From JADJPG01 sp964491875 (GTDB lineage Bacteria > Verrucomicrobiota > Verrucomicrobiia > Limisphaerales > JADJPG01), in contig CAZBIC010000002.1 in NCBI GenBank assembly GCA_964491875.1, positions 62,001 through 126,000 on the forward strand: a stretch of 64,000 nucleotides of DNA, written 5' to 3'. The notes below the pieces were generated by a model. It ran no database searches. It saw only the letters and a program-made list of their open reading frames with translations, and was not told where the DNA came from. The position numbers and the translations under genes are program-made. Shown here piece by piece: positions 44,611 to 53,175 of the stretch; the stretch's first letter is position 1, and the number at the start of each line of letters is the position of its first letter.

Positions 44611-44670
44611 ATGTCCTCCGCCACACGATTAGCGGCCCGCATGGCGGAGGATTTGCAAACGGCAATCTGT

Positions 44671-44907
44671 TCAGCGCAGCGCGCCGAGGTCTGCCCCAAA
44701 GTTGATGTGGAACACCTGTCCACCGAGCACCAGAGCCGGCACGGATTTCACTCCCGCGCGTTCCGCTTCCACCTGGCGGGCCTTATCTTGTCCCAGATGA
44801 ACGATTTCAAGATCGAACCGGCTTCGATCTAAAGCCTGGGCAATGTTTTGTTCCGCGCTGACGCAGACCGGGCAGCCAGCGTGATAGAATGTGGTTTTTG
44901 TTTTCAT
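44671..44907 (-). CDS. thioredoxin/glutaredoxin-like small protein
   Basis: A 78-residue thioredoxin-fold protein with an active-site CxxC at the N-terminus (YHAGCPVCVSAEQ, C12 and C15) and the cis-Pro loop (GVKSVPALVLGG). No signal peptide, so it is cytoplasmic. It resembles glutaredoxin-like or small thioredoxin proteins that reduce a dedicated partner. It is divergent from the HxlR regulator gene, with a short palindrome between them, which suggests redox-responsive control. Confidence 0.8.
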   Translation of the reverse strand: MKTKTTFYHAGCPVCVSAEQNIAQALDRSRFDLEIVHLGQDKARQVEAERAGVKSVPALVLGGQVFHINFGADLGALR

Positions 44908-44916
44908 AGTTAATAT

Positions 44917-44930
44917 TGCTCATGTGAGCA
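44917..44930. promoter_or_regulatory. palindrome between thioredoxin-like and HxlR genes
   Basis: TGCTCATGTGAGCA is a perfect palindrome (6-bp arms, 2-bp centre) 10 bp upstream of the thioredoxin-like start and about 100 bp upstream of the HxlR start. It overlaps the probable promoter of the thioredoxin-like gene (TTAATATTG). HxlR proteins bind such sites as dimers in divergent regions; binding here is inferred. Confidence 0.45.
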
Positions 44931-45031
44931 CCGCCACTGTCGCAGGGCTGGCGAATCGTGAAAGAGAGCACGTTTCGGAGGGGCAGGAACCGAAAAGTTC
45001 CCTCGTGACGACAATTCGTTGAGGAGTCACT

Positions 45032-45397
45032 TTGCCCGAGGTGATGAAACGAAAACCACTCTCCGTTCGCGAACGTTCCGCCTACCACAGCTTGGAGGAT
45101 GTTGTGGGCTGCAAATGGAGCGCGGGCGTGGTCGCGGCCATCGGAACCGGTGTGAAGCGGCCCGGCGAACTCGAACGCTTTATTCCCGGCCTCTCAACCA
45201 AGGTGCTGAACGAACGCCTCCGCAAACTGCTCGCCTATGGCGTCATCACTCGGGCGGTTTTTCCAGGCCTGCCGGCGCGCGTGGAATACTCTCTCACGGC
45301 ATCCGGTCGGAAACTCGCGCGCATCCTGGACCAGCTTCGTGACTTGAACTCGGAACACCAGTCGCAGGCCAAACCTGCCGCGGAGAAATCCCATTGA
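45032..45397 (+). CDS. HxlR-family winged-helix regulator
   Basis: A 121-residue HxlR protein. The family pattern is plain: VVGCKWSAGVVAAIGTGVKRPGEL, FIPGLSTKVLNERLRKL, YGVITRAVFPGLPARVEYSLTASG. A TTG start at 45032 is preferred over the ATG at 45044 because GAGGAG lies 5 nt before the TTG and would be too far from the ATG. HxlR regulators commonly sense quinones, aldehydes or redox state through a Cys; here a single Cys precedes KWSAG, in the usual place. Its stop overlaps the MOSC gene start (TTGA). Confidence 0.85.
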   Translation: MPEVMKRKPLSVRERSAYHSLEDVVGCKWSAGVVAAIGTGVKRPGELERFIPGLSTKVLNERLRKLLAYGVITRAVFPGLPARVEYSLTASGRKLARILDQLRDLNSEHQSQAKPAAEKSH

Positions 45398-46089
45398 TCC
45401 TTTCGCTCCAAGTTGGCTCCGCACGCCAAATCACGACCACAGGCAGTAGTGGTGAATGGTGGGATCGGGAATGGACAACCGGTTTTATGAAACAGCCGGT
45501 CGCGGGACGCGTCTGGCTCGCTTACAGCGGTCTTCACGGTGACGAGCAGGCAGACCGTCAGCATCATGGCGGAGTGGACAAGGCGGTCTGCGTTTATCCA
45601 TCGGAACACTATCTGCACTGGCGGCAATCCCTGGCGATCCCGGTGGTGGGGCACGGTGGATTCGGAGAGAACTTCACGACCCAAGGGCTGCTCGAAACGG
45701 ATGTCTGCATCGGAGACATCTACCAAGCAGGGGAGGCACGCCTCCAAGTTTCACAGCCGCGCCAGCCTTGTTGGAAGCTCGCCCGGCGCTGGCGTGTCAA
45801 AAACCTCACCGCCCTGGTTGAGCAAACGGGTTTCACCGGATTCTACTTTCGAGTCCTGCGGCATGGCTGGGTCGAGGTGGGACAACGGCTGGAATTGATG
45901 GAACGGCCTTTCCCAGAGCTGACCATTGCTCACGCCAATCGGATCATGCATCACGACAAACACGATCTCGACAGCGCCCGCGCACTGGCGGATTGCTCCG
46001 CGCTTTCGGCGAGTTGGAAGGATTCCCTTTGGCACCGCGTGGAACACGGCAAACAAAGCATGGCTGACGAGCGCATCCCTCAGCCGTGA
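45394..46089 (+). CDS. MOSC-domain protein, YiiM-like
   Basis: A 231-residue MOSC protein. It shows LHGDEQADRQHHGGVDKAVCVYPSEHY, then GHGGFGENFTTQGL, then LQVSQPRQPCWKLARRW with the conserved Cys, matching the YiiM branch, which binds molybdenum cofactor and reduces N-hydroxylated compounds in known members. The C-terminal 70 residues form the 3-alpha domain usual for YiiM. The TTG start overlaps the HxlR stop, so the two are one transcript. No signal peptide. Confidence 0.85.
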   Translation: MILSLQVGSARQITTTGSSGEWWDREWTTGFMKQPVAGRVWLAYSGLHGDEQADRQHHGGVDKAVCVYPSEHYLHWRQSLAIPVVGHGGFGENFTTQGLLETDVCIGDIYQAGEARLQVSQPRQPCWKLARRWRVKNLTALVEQTGFTGFYFRVLRHGWVEVGQRLELMERPFPELTIAHANRIMHHDKHDLDSARALADCSALSASWKDSLWHRVEHGKQSMADERIPQP

Positions 46090-46117
46090 CCAACGCGCGT
46101 TCCAGTCAGCGACGGAG

Positions 46118-46306
46118 CCTGCGCTGACTTCGCTCCGGCCCGCCTCGCCTCCCTCCACGCGCGCTCGTCACGGCTGAGTAAACCGCGTAGTCGCGCTGTG
46201 CGTCCGTTGGGAGCTTGGCTCGGTCGCTCCGCTACTTCCTCCGTTCCGCTAAAGGCTCCACTGCGGAATCGCGTCGTCTCCCGTCGCCAACATCCCAACC
46301 GAAGCG
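46118..46306 (+). repeat. dispersed intergenic repeat, copy C
   Basis: Third copy, same orientation, beginning 28 bp after the MOSC stop. It shares TTGGGAGCTTGGCTCGGTCG, then CTCCGCTACTTCCTCCGTTC, and with copy A the right end GGAATCGCGTCGTCT plus TCGCCAACATCCCAACCGA. Copy C combines features of A and B, so it may be closest to the ancestral form. Not protein-coding in any supported frame. Confidence 0.7.
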
Positions 46307-46598
46307 TTCTGATCCCGTTCTGGATCCGATTTCCGAACCGGGCAGTTATCTGAATTTCGCGTTCACCAACACACGCCGGCTCCATTCGCTGGGACGTTCT
46401 CAACTCGCAATTGCGGTCCTGACTCCGCTCAGGTAGAAATCTTCCATGCCGAGCGCGGGAAGATCTCAGTTGAATGTCAATGAGTGCTGGCTGCAGCTTG
46501 CCAGCGTGAAAAGTGTAGGCTCGATCGTTCAGCGGCAGCCATGCCTGTGCGTCGGGATTCTTCTGGCCAGCGCCACCTCATAACCGCATTCAGACACC
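46307..46598. other. intergenic region upstream of the type IIG gene
   Basis: About 290 bp between repeat copy C and the restriction-modification gene. I see no gene. It probably holds the promoter of the RM gene, but no clear -35/-10 pair stands out. Confidence 0.35.
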
Positions 46599-49500
46599 AT
46601 GGCCGTCGAATCCAAGCCGCTCTTCCACCCGGAAGTCATCCGTCAGCAGGTGCGATCTTTTAAGCTGCCGGAGCAGACCGAAGGCTTGCGGCCAAAACTC
46701 CGGCACTGGGCCGAACTCATCGCCTCCGGACGCGCGGACGATTTCAAGGAAACCGATCTGTTTCCGGATTTCCTCACCGACGTTTTTTGCAACCTCCTCG
46801 GCTACACCCGCCCGGCTGGACCGGGTGACACCTTCACTCTTTCCCGCGAGAAACACGTCGAAGTGGATGGAAAGTTTGCCGATGCTGTGCTCGGCCGGTT
46901 CCACAAGGACAACGAACAATTCATCGTCGCTCTCGAAGGTAAGGGCACGCGCGATCCGCTCGACCGCCCATTCGCGGGCCGACGCATGTCCGCAGTCGAT
47001 CAGGCCTATCGCTATGCCATCAATCTGCCGTGCGATTGGATCATCGTGACCTCGATGCGGGAGACGCGCCTGTATCACAAGGGTTCCAACCAGCACGCCT
47101 ACGAACGCTTCGAGACTGTCCGGCTGGCTTCCGATCCCGCGCTGCTCAAACGCTTCGTCTTCCTTCTCGGCGCCGAACGCGTCGTTCCCGAGAAGCGCGA
47201 CTGCCACCTCTACGAACTCTTCAAGGCCTCCGAATCCGTCGGGCGCGAGCTGACCAATCAGTTCTACGCCCTCTACGCCGACATTCGTGAGAAGGTGCTG
47301 ACCCGGCTCTGTCGCGAGAACACCTCGGTCGCACCGCAGGAAATCCTCCGCTGCACCCAGAAACTGCTCGACCGCGTTCTGTTCTGCGCCTTCTGCGAAG
47401 ACCGCAGCCTGCTGCCTGCCGACACCCTCAAGCGCGCCTTCGCCCACAACGATCCCTATAATCCCAAGCTCATCTGGGAAAACTTCCGCGGCCTGTTCCG
47501 CGCCATCGACGCTGGCAATGCCGGCCTGAACATCCCCGCCTACAACGGTGGCTTGTTCGCTTCCGATTCGGGACTGGATACGCTCCGGGTGCCTGACGAG
47601 GTGTGCGCCCATTTCCGCGAGCTGGGCGATTATGATTACCGGCCCGCGCGCGAACTGGCCGATGAGGACGAGGACACCGAAGTCCGCTCCGTCATCGACG
47701 TGGACATCCTCGGCCACATCTTCGAGCAATCCATCACCGACCTCGAACGCCTGCGCCAGAGCCTTGAAAGCGGTGGTGTGCCAGTGGATGACGAGCAGGC
47801 CACGACTCGTCGCAAGAAGGAAGGTGCCTTCTACACGCCGGCCTTCATCACCCGCTACAACGTCGAGCAGGCGCTGGGCGGCGTGTTAAAAGTCCGCTTC
47901 GAAGAGCTGCGCAAGAAACATGAAGCGGACGCCACCGGCACCGCCCGCAAACCGCTGGCCGATCCGAATGCTTACGACCTGAACGCACTGAACGAGCCGC
48001 AGCGCAAGGCGCTCATCCGCTTCTGGGAAGCGTGGCAGGAGGAGTTGAAGAGCCTGCGCATCCTCGATCCCGCTTGCGGCAGCGGCGCGTTTCTCATCGA
48101 GACCTTCGACCAGCTCCACGCGTTCTACGAAATCTCCAACGGTCGGTTGGAGGAATTGCGCGGGCAACGGACCCTGTTCGATCTCGACCGGCAGATTCTC
48201 CAGCACAACCTCTACGGCGTGGACCTGAACGCCGAGGCCATCCAGATCTGCCAGCTCAGCCTCTGGATCAAGACTGCCGCGCGCGGCAAGGTGCTGACCA
48301 GCCTCGACCACACCATCCGTGAGGGGAACAGCGTCATCAGCGATCCGGCGGTGCATCCCAAGGCCCTCGACTGGCCGGCGGCGTTTCCCGAAGTGTTTGC
48401 CCAGGGCGGCTTCGATGTGGTGGTGGGCAATCCGCCTTATGTCCGGCAGGAACTGCTCACGTCCTTCAAGCCGTGGCTGGAAACGCACTACCAAACCTTC
48501 CACGGCAAGGCGGACCTCTATGTCTATTTCTATGAACTCGGCGTGCGCGTGCTGAAACCGGGCGGGCTGCTCTCCTTCATCGTCACCAACAAATGGATGA
48601 AGGCGGGCTATGGCGAACCGCTCCGCCGCTTCTTCAGCGCAAAGGCGTGGGTCAGGTCCGTGGTGGATTTCGGCCACGCCAAACAAATCTTCGAGGAAGC
48701 CGACGTCTTCCCGTCGATCATCGTGGTGGAGAAACCGACCGAGGCACCAAAGCCGAAGACGGCGCGGCTCTGCACCATTCCCCGCGAGCAACTGCGCATT
48801 GATGACCTGAGTGTGCAGATTGAGAAGGAAGGGGTTGAACTGGAGCTTCAACAACTGGGGGCTACAAGCTGGCAGTTGGAACCGCAATCTGTGACCGGTC
48901 TCTTCGAGAAGCTTCGCCGGACGGGCCAGCCTCTCTCCAAGTTTATAGGCGCGTCGCCAATCTATGGAATTAAGACCGGATGCAACGCCGCTTTCTTTGT
49001 TGATAGCGAGCAACGCGAAGCCCTCCTCGCCGAAGATCCAAGATCGGAATCCCTATTCGTTCGATACTATCGCGGTCAGGACGTCAAACGATGGAAATCC
49101 GAATGGGCAGGCGAATGGATGATCGCACTTCGATCAAGCAGCGAATCGAAATGGCCGTGGAGTGACCAAGACAATGCAGAGGAGGTGTTCTCAAAAACAT
49201 ATCCCAGCGTTTACCGGCACATGATGGCGAACAAGCCGGCTCTGCTCGGTCGAAAAAATAATGTTCGCTTCTGGTGGGAGCTGTCGCCGTTTTCAACGTG
49301 GGCATTGTTCGAGAAGCCCAAGATTGTTTATCAGGAAATCCAATTCCACCCGGCCTACGCTCTTGAAGACGAAGGTGTCTATTCGAACAACAAGACATTC
49401 ATTCTCCCGAGCGAAGACGGATTTGTGCTGGCTGTGCTGAACTCTCCGCTCATGTGGTGGTTCAACTGGCGTCATTTGCCTCACATGAAAGATGAGGCTC

Positions 49501-49970
49501 TTACGCCTGCCGCCTTTCTGGTTGAGGAACTGCCCATCGCCGAACCGACCGCTGCCATCCGCGAGGCGGCTGAAAAAGCGGTTCGCCGCCTGATTGAAAT
49601 CACCGCCCGGCAGCAGCAGACCCAGCGCACGTTGCTCGACTGGCTGAGGATGGAATACGCCATCGAAAAGCCCGGCAACAAACTCCAGGCCGCATCCGAA
49701 CTCGACTCCGACACCCTGGTGTCCGAAGTGAAGCGCATCCGCGGCAAAAAGCTGCCGCTCACCGCCGCCGGCGTGCAGGGCTTGCGCGACGAATACACCC
49801 GCACGATTGAACCCGCCCGCGCCCTCGCCGCCGAAACGTTGCAACTCGAACGCACCCTCAGCGATCTGGTGAACAAAGCCTACGGCCTGACTCCGCAGGA
49901 AATTGATCTCATGTGGAAAACCGCTCCACCGCGCATGCCCATCCCGCCACCCGCCGCGACGCCAGGCTGA
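46599..49970 (+). CDS. single-chain type IIG restriction-modification enzyme
   Basis: A 1123-residue protein that combines nuclease, methyltransferase and target recognition. The N-terminal nuclease has Asp95 (KFADAVLG) and E113-x-K115 (ALEGKG), the PD-(D/E)XK core. The methyltransferase has SAM motif I DPACGSGAFL (D490) and catalytic NPPY (N611), so it makes N6-methyladenine. The C-terminal 450 residues include a TaqI-type specificity domain (WWELSPFSTWALFEKPKIVYQEI and PLMWWFNWRHLP) and a final coiled coil. Layout is that of Eco57I-like type IIG enzymes; PglX of BREX is the alternative, but no other BREX gene is near. Confidence 0.9.
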   Translation: MAVESKPLFHPEVIRQQVRSFKLPEQTEGLRPKLRHWAELIASGRADDFKETDLFPDFLTDVFCNLLGYTRPAGPGDTFTLSREKHVEVDGKFADAVLGRFHKDNEQFIVALEGKGTRDPLDRPFAGRRMSAVDQAYRYAINLPCDWIIVTSMRETRLYHKGSNQHAYERFETVRLASDPALLKRFVFLLGAERVVPEKRDCHLYELFKASESVGRELTNQFYALYADIREKVLTRLCRENTSVAPQEILRCTQKLLDRVLFCAFCEDRSLLPADTLKRAFAHNDPYNPKLIWENFRGLFRAIDAGNAGLNIPAYNGGLFASDSGLDTLRVPDEVCAHFRELGDYDYRPARELADEDEDTEVRSVIDVDILGHIFEQSITDLERLRQSLESGGVPVDDEQATTRRKKEGAFYTPAFITRYNVEQALGGVLKVRFEELRKKHEADATGTARKPLADPNAYDLNALNEPQRKALIRFWEAWQEELKSLRILDPACGSGAFLIETFDQLHAFYEISNGRLEELRGQRTLFDLDRQILQHNLYGVDLNAEAIQICQLSLWIKTAARGKVLTSLDHTIREGNSVISDPAVHPKALDWPAAFPEVFAQGGFDVVVGNPPYVRQELLTSFKPWLETHYQTFHGKADLYVYFYELGVRVLKPGGLLSFIVTNKWMKAGYGEPLRRFFSAKAWVRSVVDFGHAKQIFEEADVFPSIIVVEKPTEAPKPKTARLCTIPREQLRIDDLSVQIEKEGVELELQQLGATSWQLEPQSVTGLFEKLRRTGQPLSKFIGASPIYGIKTGCNAAFFVDSEQREALLAEDPRSESLFVRYYRGQDVKRWKSEWAGEWMIALRSSSESKWPWSDQDNAEEVFSKTYPSVYRHMMANKPALLGRKNNVRFWWELSPFSTWALFEKPKIVYQEIQFHPAYALEDEGVYSNNKTFILPSEDGFVLAVLNSPLMWWFNWRHLPHMKDEALTPAAFLVEELPIAEPTAAIREAAEKAVRRLIEITARQQQTQRTLLDWLRMEYAIEKPGNKLQAASELDSDTLVSEVKRIRGKKLPLTAAGVQGLRDEYTRTIEPARALAAETLQLERTLSDLVNKAYGLTPQEIDLMWKTAPPRMPIPPPAATPG

Positions 49971-49971
49971 T

Positions 49972-50334
49972 ATGTCCACTCAGAAGGAGACGGTCGAATT
50001 CATATTGGGAAAGTTGCGCGACCGCACCCGGTTTTCCGCGCGAGCGATGTTCGGAGAATTCGCCCTGTATGCGGATGGAAAAGTGGTCGCCTTGATCTGT
50101 GATGATCTTCTTCATGTGAAGATTCTTCCCGCCAGCCAGGCGTTGGAACATCAATGTGAGAAAGGGGCGCCTTATCCTGGGGCGAAGCCACACTACATCG
50201 TCGATGAAGGGCAACTTTCCACGCTCGAAAGCCTGCCTGCCATCTTGGGTGCGGTCGCGGAGTCGATCCCGGTAAAGAAGCGCAAGGCGAAACGAAAGCC
50301 TGGAAGATCCAAAATGCCCCACCGCAAAGCGTGA
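49972..50334 (+). CDS. TfoX N-terminal-domain protein
   Basis: A 120-residue protein matching the TfoX/Sxy N-terminal domain: RFSARAMFGEFALYADGKVVALICDDLLHVKI, with a basic C-terminal tail (KKRKAKRKPGRSK). Short single-domain forms are widespread and of unknown role; only the two-domain form is linked to competence in gamma-proteobacteria. The start lies 1 bp after the type IIG gene's stop, so the two are co-transcribed. Confidence 0.85.
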   Translation: MSTQKETVEFILGKLRDRTRFSARAMFGEFALYADGKVVALICDDLLHVKILPASQALEHQCEKGAPYPGAKPHYIVDEGQLSTLESLPAILGAVAESIPVKKRKAKRKPGRSKMPHRKA

Positions 50335-50383
50335 ACCGGCCGAGGATCGCGTCCTCAGCGATGAAATCCGAGGGCGATTGTAT

Positions 50384-50470
50384 GGCGGGGGCGGAAAGTT
50401 CAAGGATACTACAGGTCGGCTCGACACACGCTCGCCGCTTCCGTTCCTCCTTGAGCTTTCCGCCCCCGCC
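50384..50470. repeat. long near-perfect inverted repeat
   Basis: The arms at 50384-50406 and 50448-50470 are complementary at 22 of 23 positions (inner end TCCTTGA, outer end GGCGGGGGCGG) around a 41-nt loop. It begins 49 bp after the TfoX-like gene. It is too long for an ordinary terminator and lacks a T-tract, so it may be an inserted palindromic element or a structured RNA. Confidence 0.6.
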
Positions 50471-50549
50471 AAGGCCCTCGCTTTTAGGATTTCACGCGCA
50501 CCACCTTTTCGCTGCGCGACAAAACAGAAACCTGAACTGGATCAAAATC

Positions 50550-50924
50550 ATGAACTCCGCATCGCTCGTTCCCATCGAATTCCCCCCGCTGCCGCCGCAC
50601 CTTGTCATCCGCTGGCGGTGCTTTTCCTTTGGTCTGAGGCGCGTGCCGGAAGGCGCCATCCAAGTCGCCTGCTGCGTGGGTGCGTTCCCGAAGGTCAAAG
50701 TCTTCACGCACGCCGGCCGCTGTTACGCGAATTGCGGCGGGTATTTCTCCGGGCTGATATGTGCTGTATCCGACTGTGATCCGCGGATTCCCGCTGGCGG
50801 GCATCACGGGCCAAAGCTGCACCGGCTACTCGTAGGAGCGCTGGAGTCGCCCCAACGTGAAACCAGTCCGTCCCTATGCAATACCAGTTCACTACTTTTC
50901 GGCAGGGGTTCGTGGCCGTCTTGA
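50550..50924 (+). CDS. doubtful small frame
   Basis: A 124-codon frame after an ATG at 50550. It contains a Cys-rich stretch (GAIQVACCVGAFPKVKV and HAGRCYANCGGYFSG) but no recognisable domain or clear ribosome-binding site, and the composition changes along its length. The opposite strand has an equally long open frame. It may be a remnant. The rest of the 700-bp gap up to 51033 contains the inverted repeat and probably the promoter of the cytochrome gene. Confidence 0.2.
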   Translation: MNSASLVPIEFPPLPPHLVIRWRCFSFGLRRVPEGAIQVACCVGAFPKVKVFTHAGRCYANCGGYFSGLICAVSDCDPRIPAGGHHGPKLHRLLVGALESPQRETSPSLCNTSSLLFGRGSWPS

Positions 50925-51033
50925 TGTGGGTCAAACTTTCTTCGGGAAGAACTGCTATCTTCGACGGCGTTCCACGGCGGCCATCCAGACCGTCGCCATG
51001 GAAACCGATCAATGATCCATCCACACGCCCGGA

Positions 51034-53175
51034 ATGAAGACGCATCAAGAGAGACGAAGTGAACGTCACGCGGTCGGCTGGGCCTCGTGGCTCGCGCGGT
51101 TCAGCATGGCGGTGCTGCTCTTCGAGACCATCACCGGCCTCGCCATCACGCTCGCATCGTTTCATCCGGCGGTGCAATACGGCGTCCTCATTCACACCGC
51201 CCTCGGCGCGCTCACGTTGCTGCCAGTGGCGTGGTATTGCCTCAAGCACTGGCTGGATTACCGGCACTGGGCGACGTCGCATGTGACCGTGCTCGGTTAC
51301 GTGGCATTGCTGGGATTGGCCGTGTGTTCGGTTTCGGGATTGGTGCTCATGGGCGAAGCAGTATTCGGGACGCGCACCTCGATGTTGTGGCGGCAGGTGC
51401 ATCTCATCTCGACGCTGGTGATGCTCGCGGGTCTTTTGCCTCATCTCTTCTTCGTTTGGGTGAAGGCGCGCAAGGGCGAGGCGGCTCCGGCGGCGCGCGG
51501 TTACATCTGGCAATCGCTCGGTGCGACGGCGCTGGGAGTCGCGCTGGTCGGGGCGATGCCGGCGCTCTACTCGGGCGTGAAGTACGTGAACAAATTTCCT
51601 GCCGACTACAATTATCTCTACGGCACGAACCGGCCCTTCGCGCCGAGCCTGGCGAAGACGGACACCGGCGGCGCGTTCGACGGCAAGTCGCTGGCCGGCT
51701 CTCATTCGTGCGGCACGGCGGGTTGCCACGAACAAATTGCGCAGGAGTGGCAGCCGAGCGCGCATCGTTACGCAGCGATGGACAAGGTCTTCCTCGGCAT
51801 CCAGGACGTGATGGCCAAGCAGAACGGCGCGGAGTCCACGCGCTATTGCGGCGGCTGCCATGATCCCATCTCGCTCTTCAGCGGCACGAAGAACATCTTC
51901 GTCGAGAACCTCACCGGGCTGGACGGCTATCAGGAAGGCATCTCGTGCCTCGCCTGCCACGCGATTCGCGAGACGGATATCAAGGGCAACGCGAACTACA
52001 CCGTCACGCAGCCGCACGAATATCTCTGGCAGTGGAAGACCAACGGCCTCGCGAAGTTCGCGCGCGATTTTCTAATCCGCAGCTATCCGGCCGAGCACGG
52101 CAAGCTGGCCAAACGCTCGTTTAAGAAGCCAGAGTATTGCGCTGCTTGCCACAAACAGTTCATCGACGCCGAGGTTAACCGCGTCGGCTGGGTGCAGCTC
52201 CAGAACCAGTACGACAACTGGGCCAACTCGCACTGGAACAAAAAGGGCGACGCGCGCAAGACCGTCGAGTGCCGCGAATGCCACATGCCGCTGGTAGATT
52301 CCAAAGATCCCGCCGCCGGCGACGCGCTTGATTACAACCGCCAGCCTGGCGACAAGAAGCATCGCAGCCATCGCTTCATCGCGGCGAACACGATCATCCC
52401 GCACGCGCAACGCAACGAACTGCCCGGCTGGGAGGAGCAACTCAGGCTCACCGAGCAGTGGCTCAAGGGCGACCTGCCTATCCCGGAGATCGCGGAGAAG
52501 TGGGCGAACGGTCCCATTGTGACGGTCGAACTCAAGGTTCCGCCCACCGTTGCACCCGGCGAACAAATCCCGCTCAAGGTCACGATGGGATCGAACAAGG
52601 TCGGCCATGATTTTCCGACCGGCCCGCTCGACATCATTCAGAGCTGGCTGGAAATTACCGTGACTGACGATCAGAACCGCGCGGTCTGGGCTTCGGGTAA
52701 ACGTGACGCGAAGAACTTCATCGAGCCCGGCACGTTCCTCTTCAAGGCCGAGCCGGTGGATCAGCACGGCAATCTCATCGACCGCCACAATCTCTGGGAG
52801 ATGGTCGGCGTGCGCTATCGTCGCGCGCTCTTTCCCGGTTACTCGGATCAGGTGCAGTTCCAGATTCCCTGTTCCGGCGCGCTCGCGAAGGACGGCACCA
52901 ACGCCCCCGCCGCGCGTGCGGATTCCTTCGACGTTCCCGCGCCCGCGGTCCCTGCGCTCGATGCGCCCGGCGAGTATCGCATTGCCGTGGCGCTGAACTA
53001 TCGCAAGGTTGATCAGTTCCTTCTCAATTATCTCTTCGGCGAGTCGAACAAGCTGACCGCGCCGGTGACGGAGATCGCGCGGGCCACAGCCACGGTGAAG
53101 GTGAAACCGAAGCAGCAGGCTGCGATCGCTCCAACCACGTCAGCCGATGCTCTTCTCGCGAAGGAGAAGCGATGA
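51034..53175 (+). CDS. membrane-anchored pentahaem cytochrome c
   Basis: A 713-residue protein. The N-terminal 185 residues form a four-helix membrane unit with conserved-looking His residues (LIHTALGALTLLPVAWYCLKH, VHLISTLVMLAGLLPH) like a di-haem cytochrome b fold. The periplasmic part has haem c sites: CGTAGCH (C226, a C-x4-C-H variant), CGGCH (C272), CLACH (C305), CAACH (C369) and CRECH (C413), as in cytochrome c554-like proteins. A beta-rich domain follows. This looks like a quinol-linked electron carrier. The next gene overlaps its end (ATGA). Confidence 0.8.
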   Translation: MKTHQERRSERHAVGWASWLARFSMAVLLFETITGLAITLASFHPAVQYGVLIHTALGALTLLPVAWYCLKHWLDYRHWATSHVTVLGYVALLGLAVCSVSGLVLMGEAVFGTRTSMLWRQVHLISTLVMLAGLLPHLFFVWVKARKGEAAPAARGYIWQSLGATALGVALVGAMPALYSGVKYVNKFPADYNYLYGTNRPFAPSLAKTDTGGAFDGKSLAGSHSCGTAGCHEQIAQEWQPSAHRYAAMDKVFLGIQDVMAKQNGAESTRYCGGCHDPISLFSGTKNIFVENLTGLDGYQEGISCLACHAIRETDIKGNANYTVTQPHEYLWQWKTNGLAKFARDFLIRSYPAEHGKLAKRSFKKPEYCAACHKQFIDAEVNRVGWVQLQNQYDNWANSHWNKKGDARKTVECRECHMPLVDSKDPAAGDALDYNRQPGDKKHRSHRFIAANTIIPHAQRNELPGWEEQLRLTEQWLKGDLPIPEIAEKWANGPIVTVELKVPPTVAPGEQIPLKVTMGSNKVGHDFPTGPLDIIQSWLEITVTDDQNRAVWASGKRDAKNFIEPGTFLFKAEPVDQHGNLIDRHNLWEMVGVRYRRALFPGYSDQVQFQIPCSGALAKDGTNAPAARADSFDVPAPAVPALDAPGEYRIAVALNYRKVDQFLLNYLFGESNKLTAPVTEIARATATVKVKPKQQAAIAPTTSADALLAKEKR

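Noticed and set aside
46599..49970. PglX of a BREX system
   Set aside because: The large methylase has its own N-terminal PD-(D/E)XK nuclease and TaqI-type specificity region, and no BREX partners (BrxA, BrxB, BrxC, PglZ) are nearby.
50704..52017. 437-codon minus-strand frame opposite the pentahaem cytochrome
   Set aside because: Arg/His-rich antisense translation; the + strand haem motifs and overlapping operon define the true strand.
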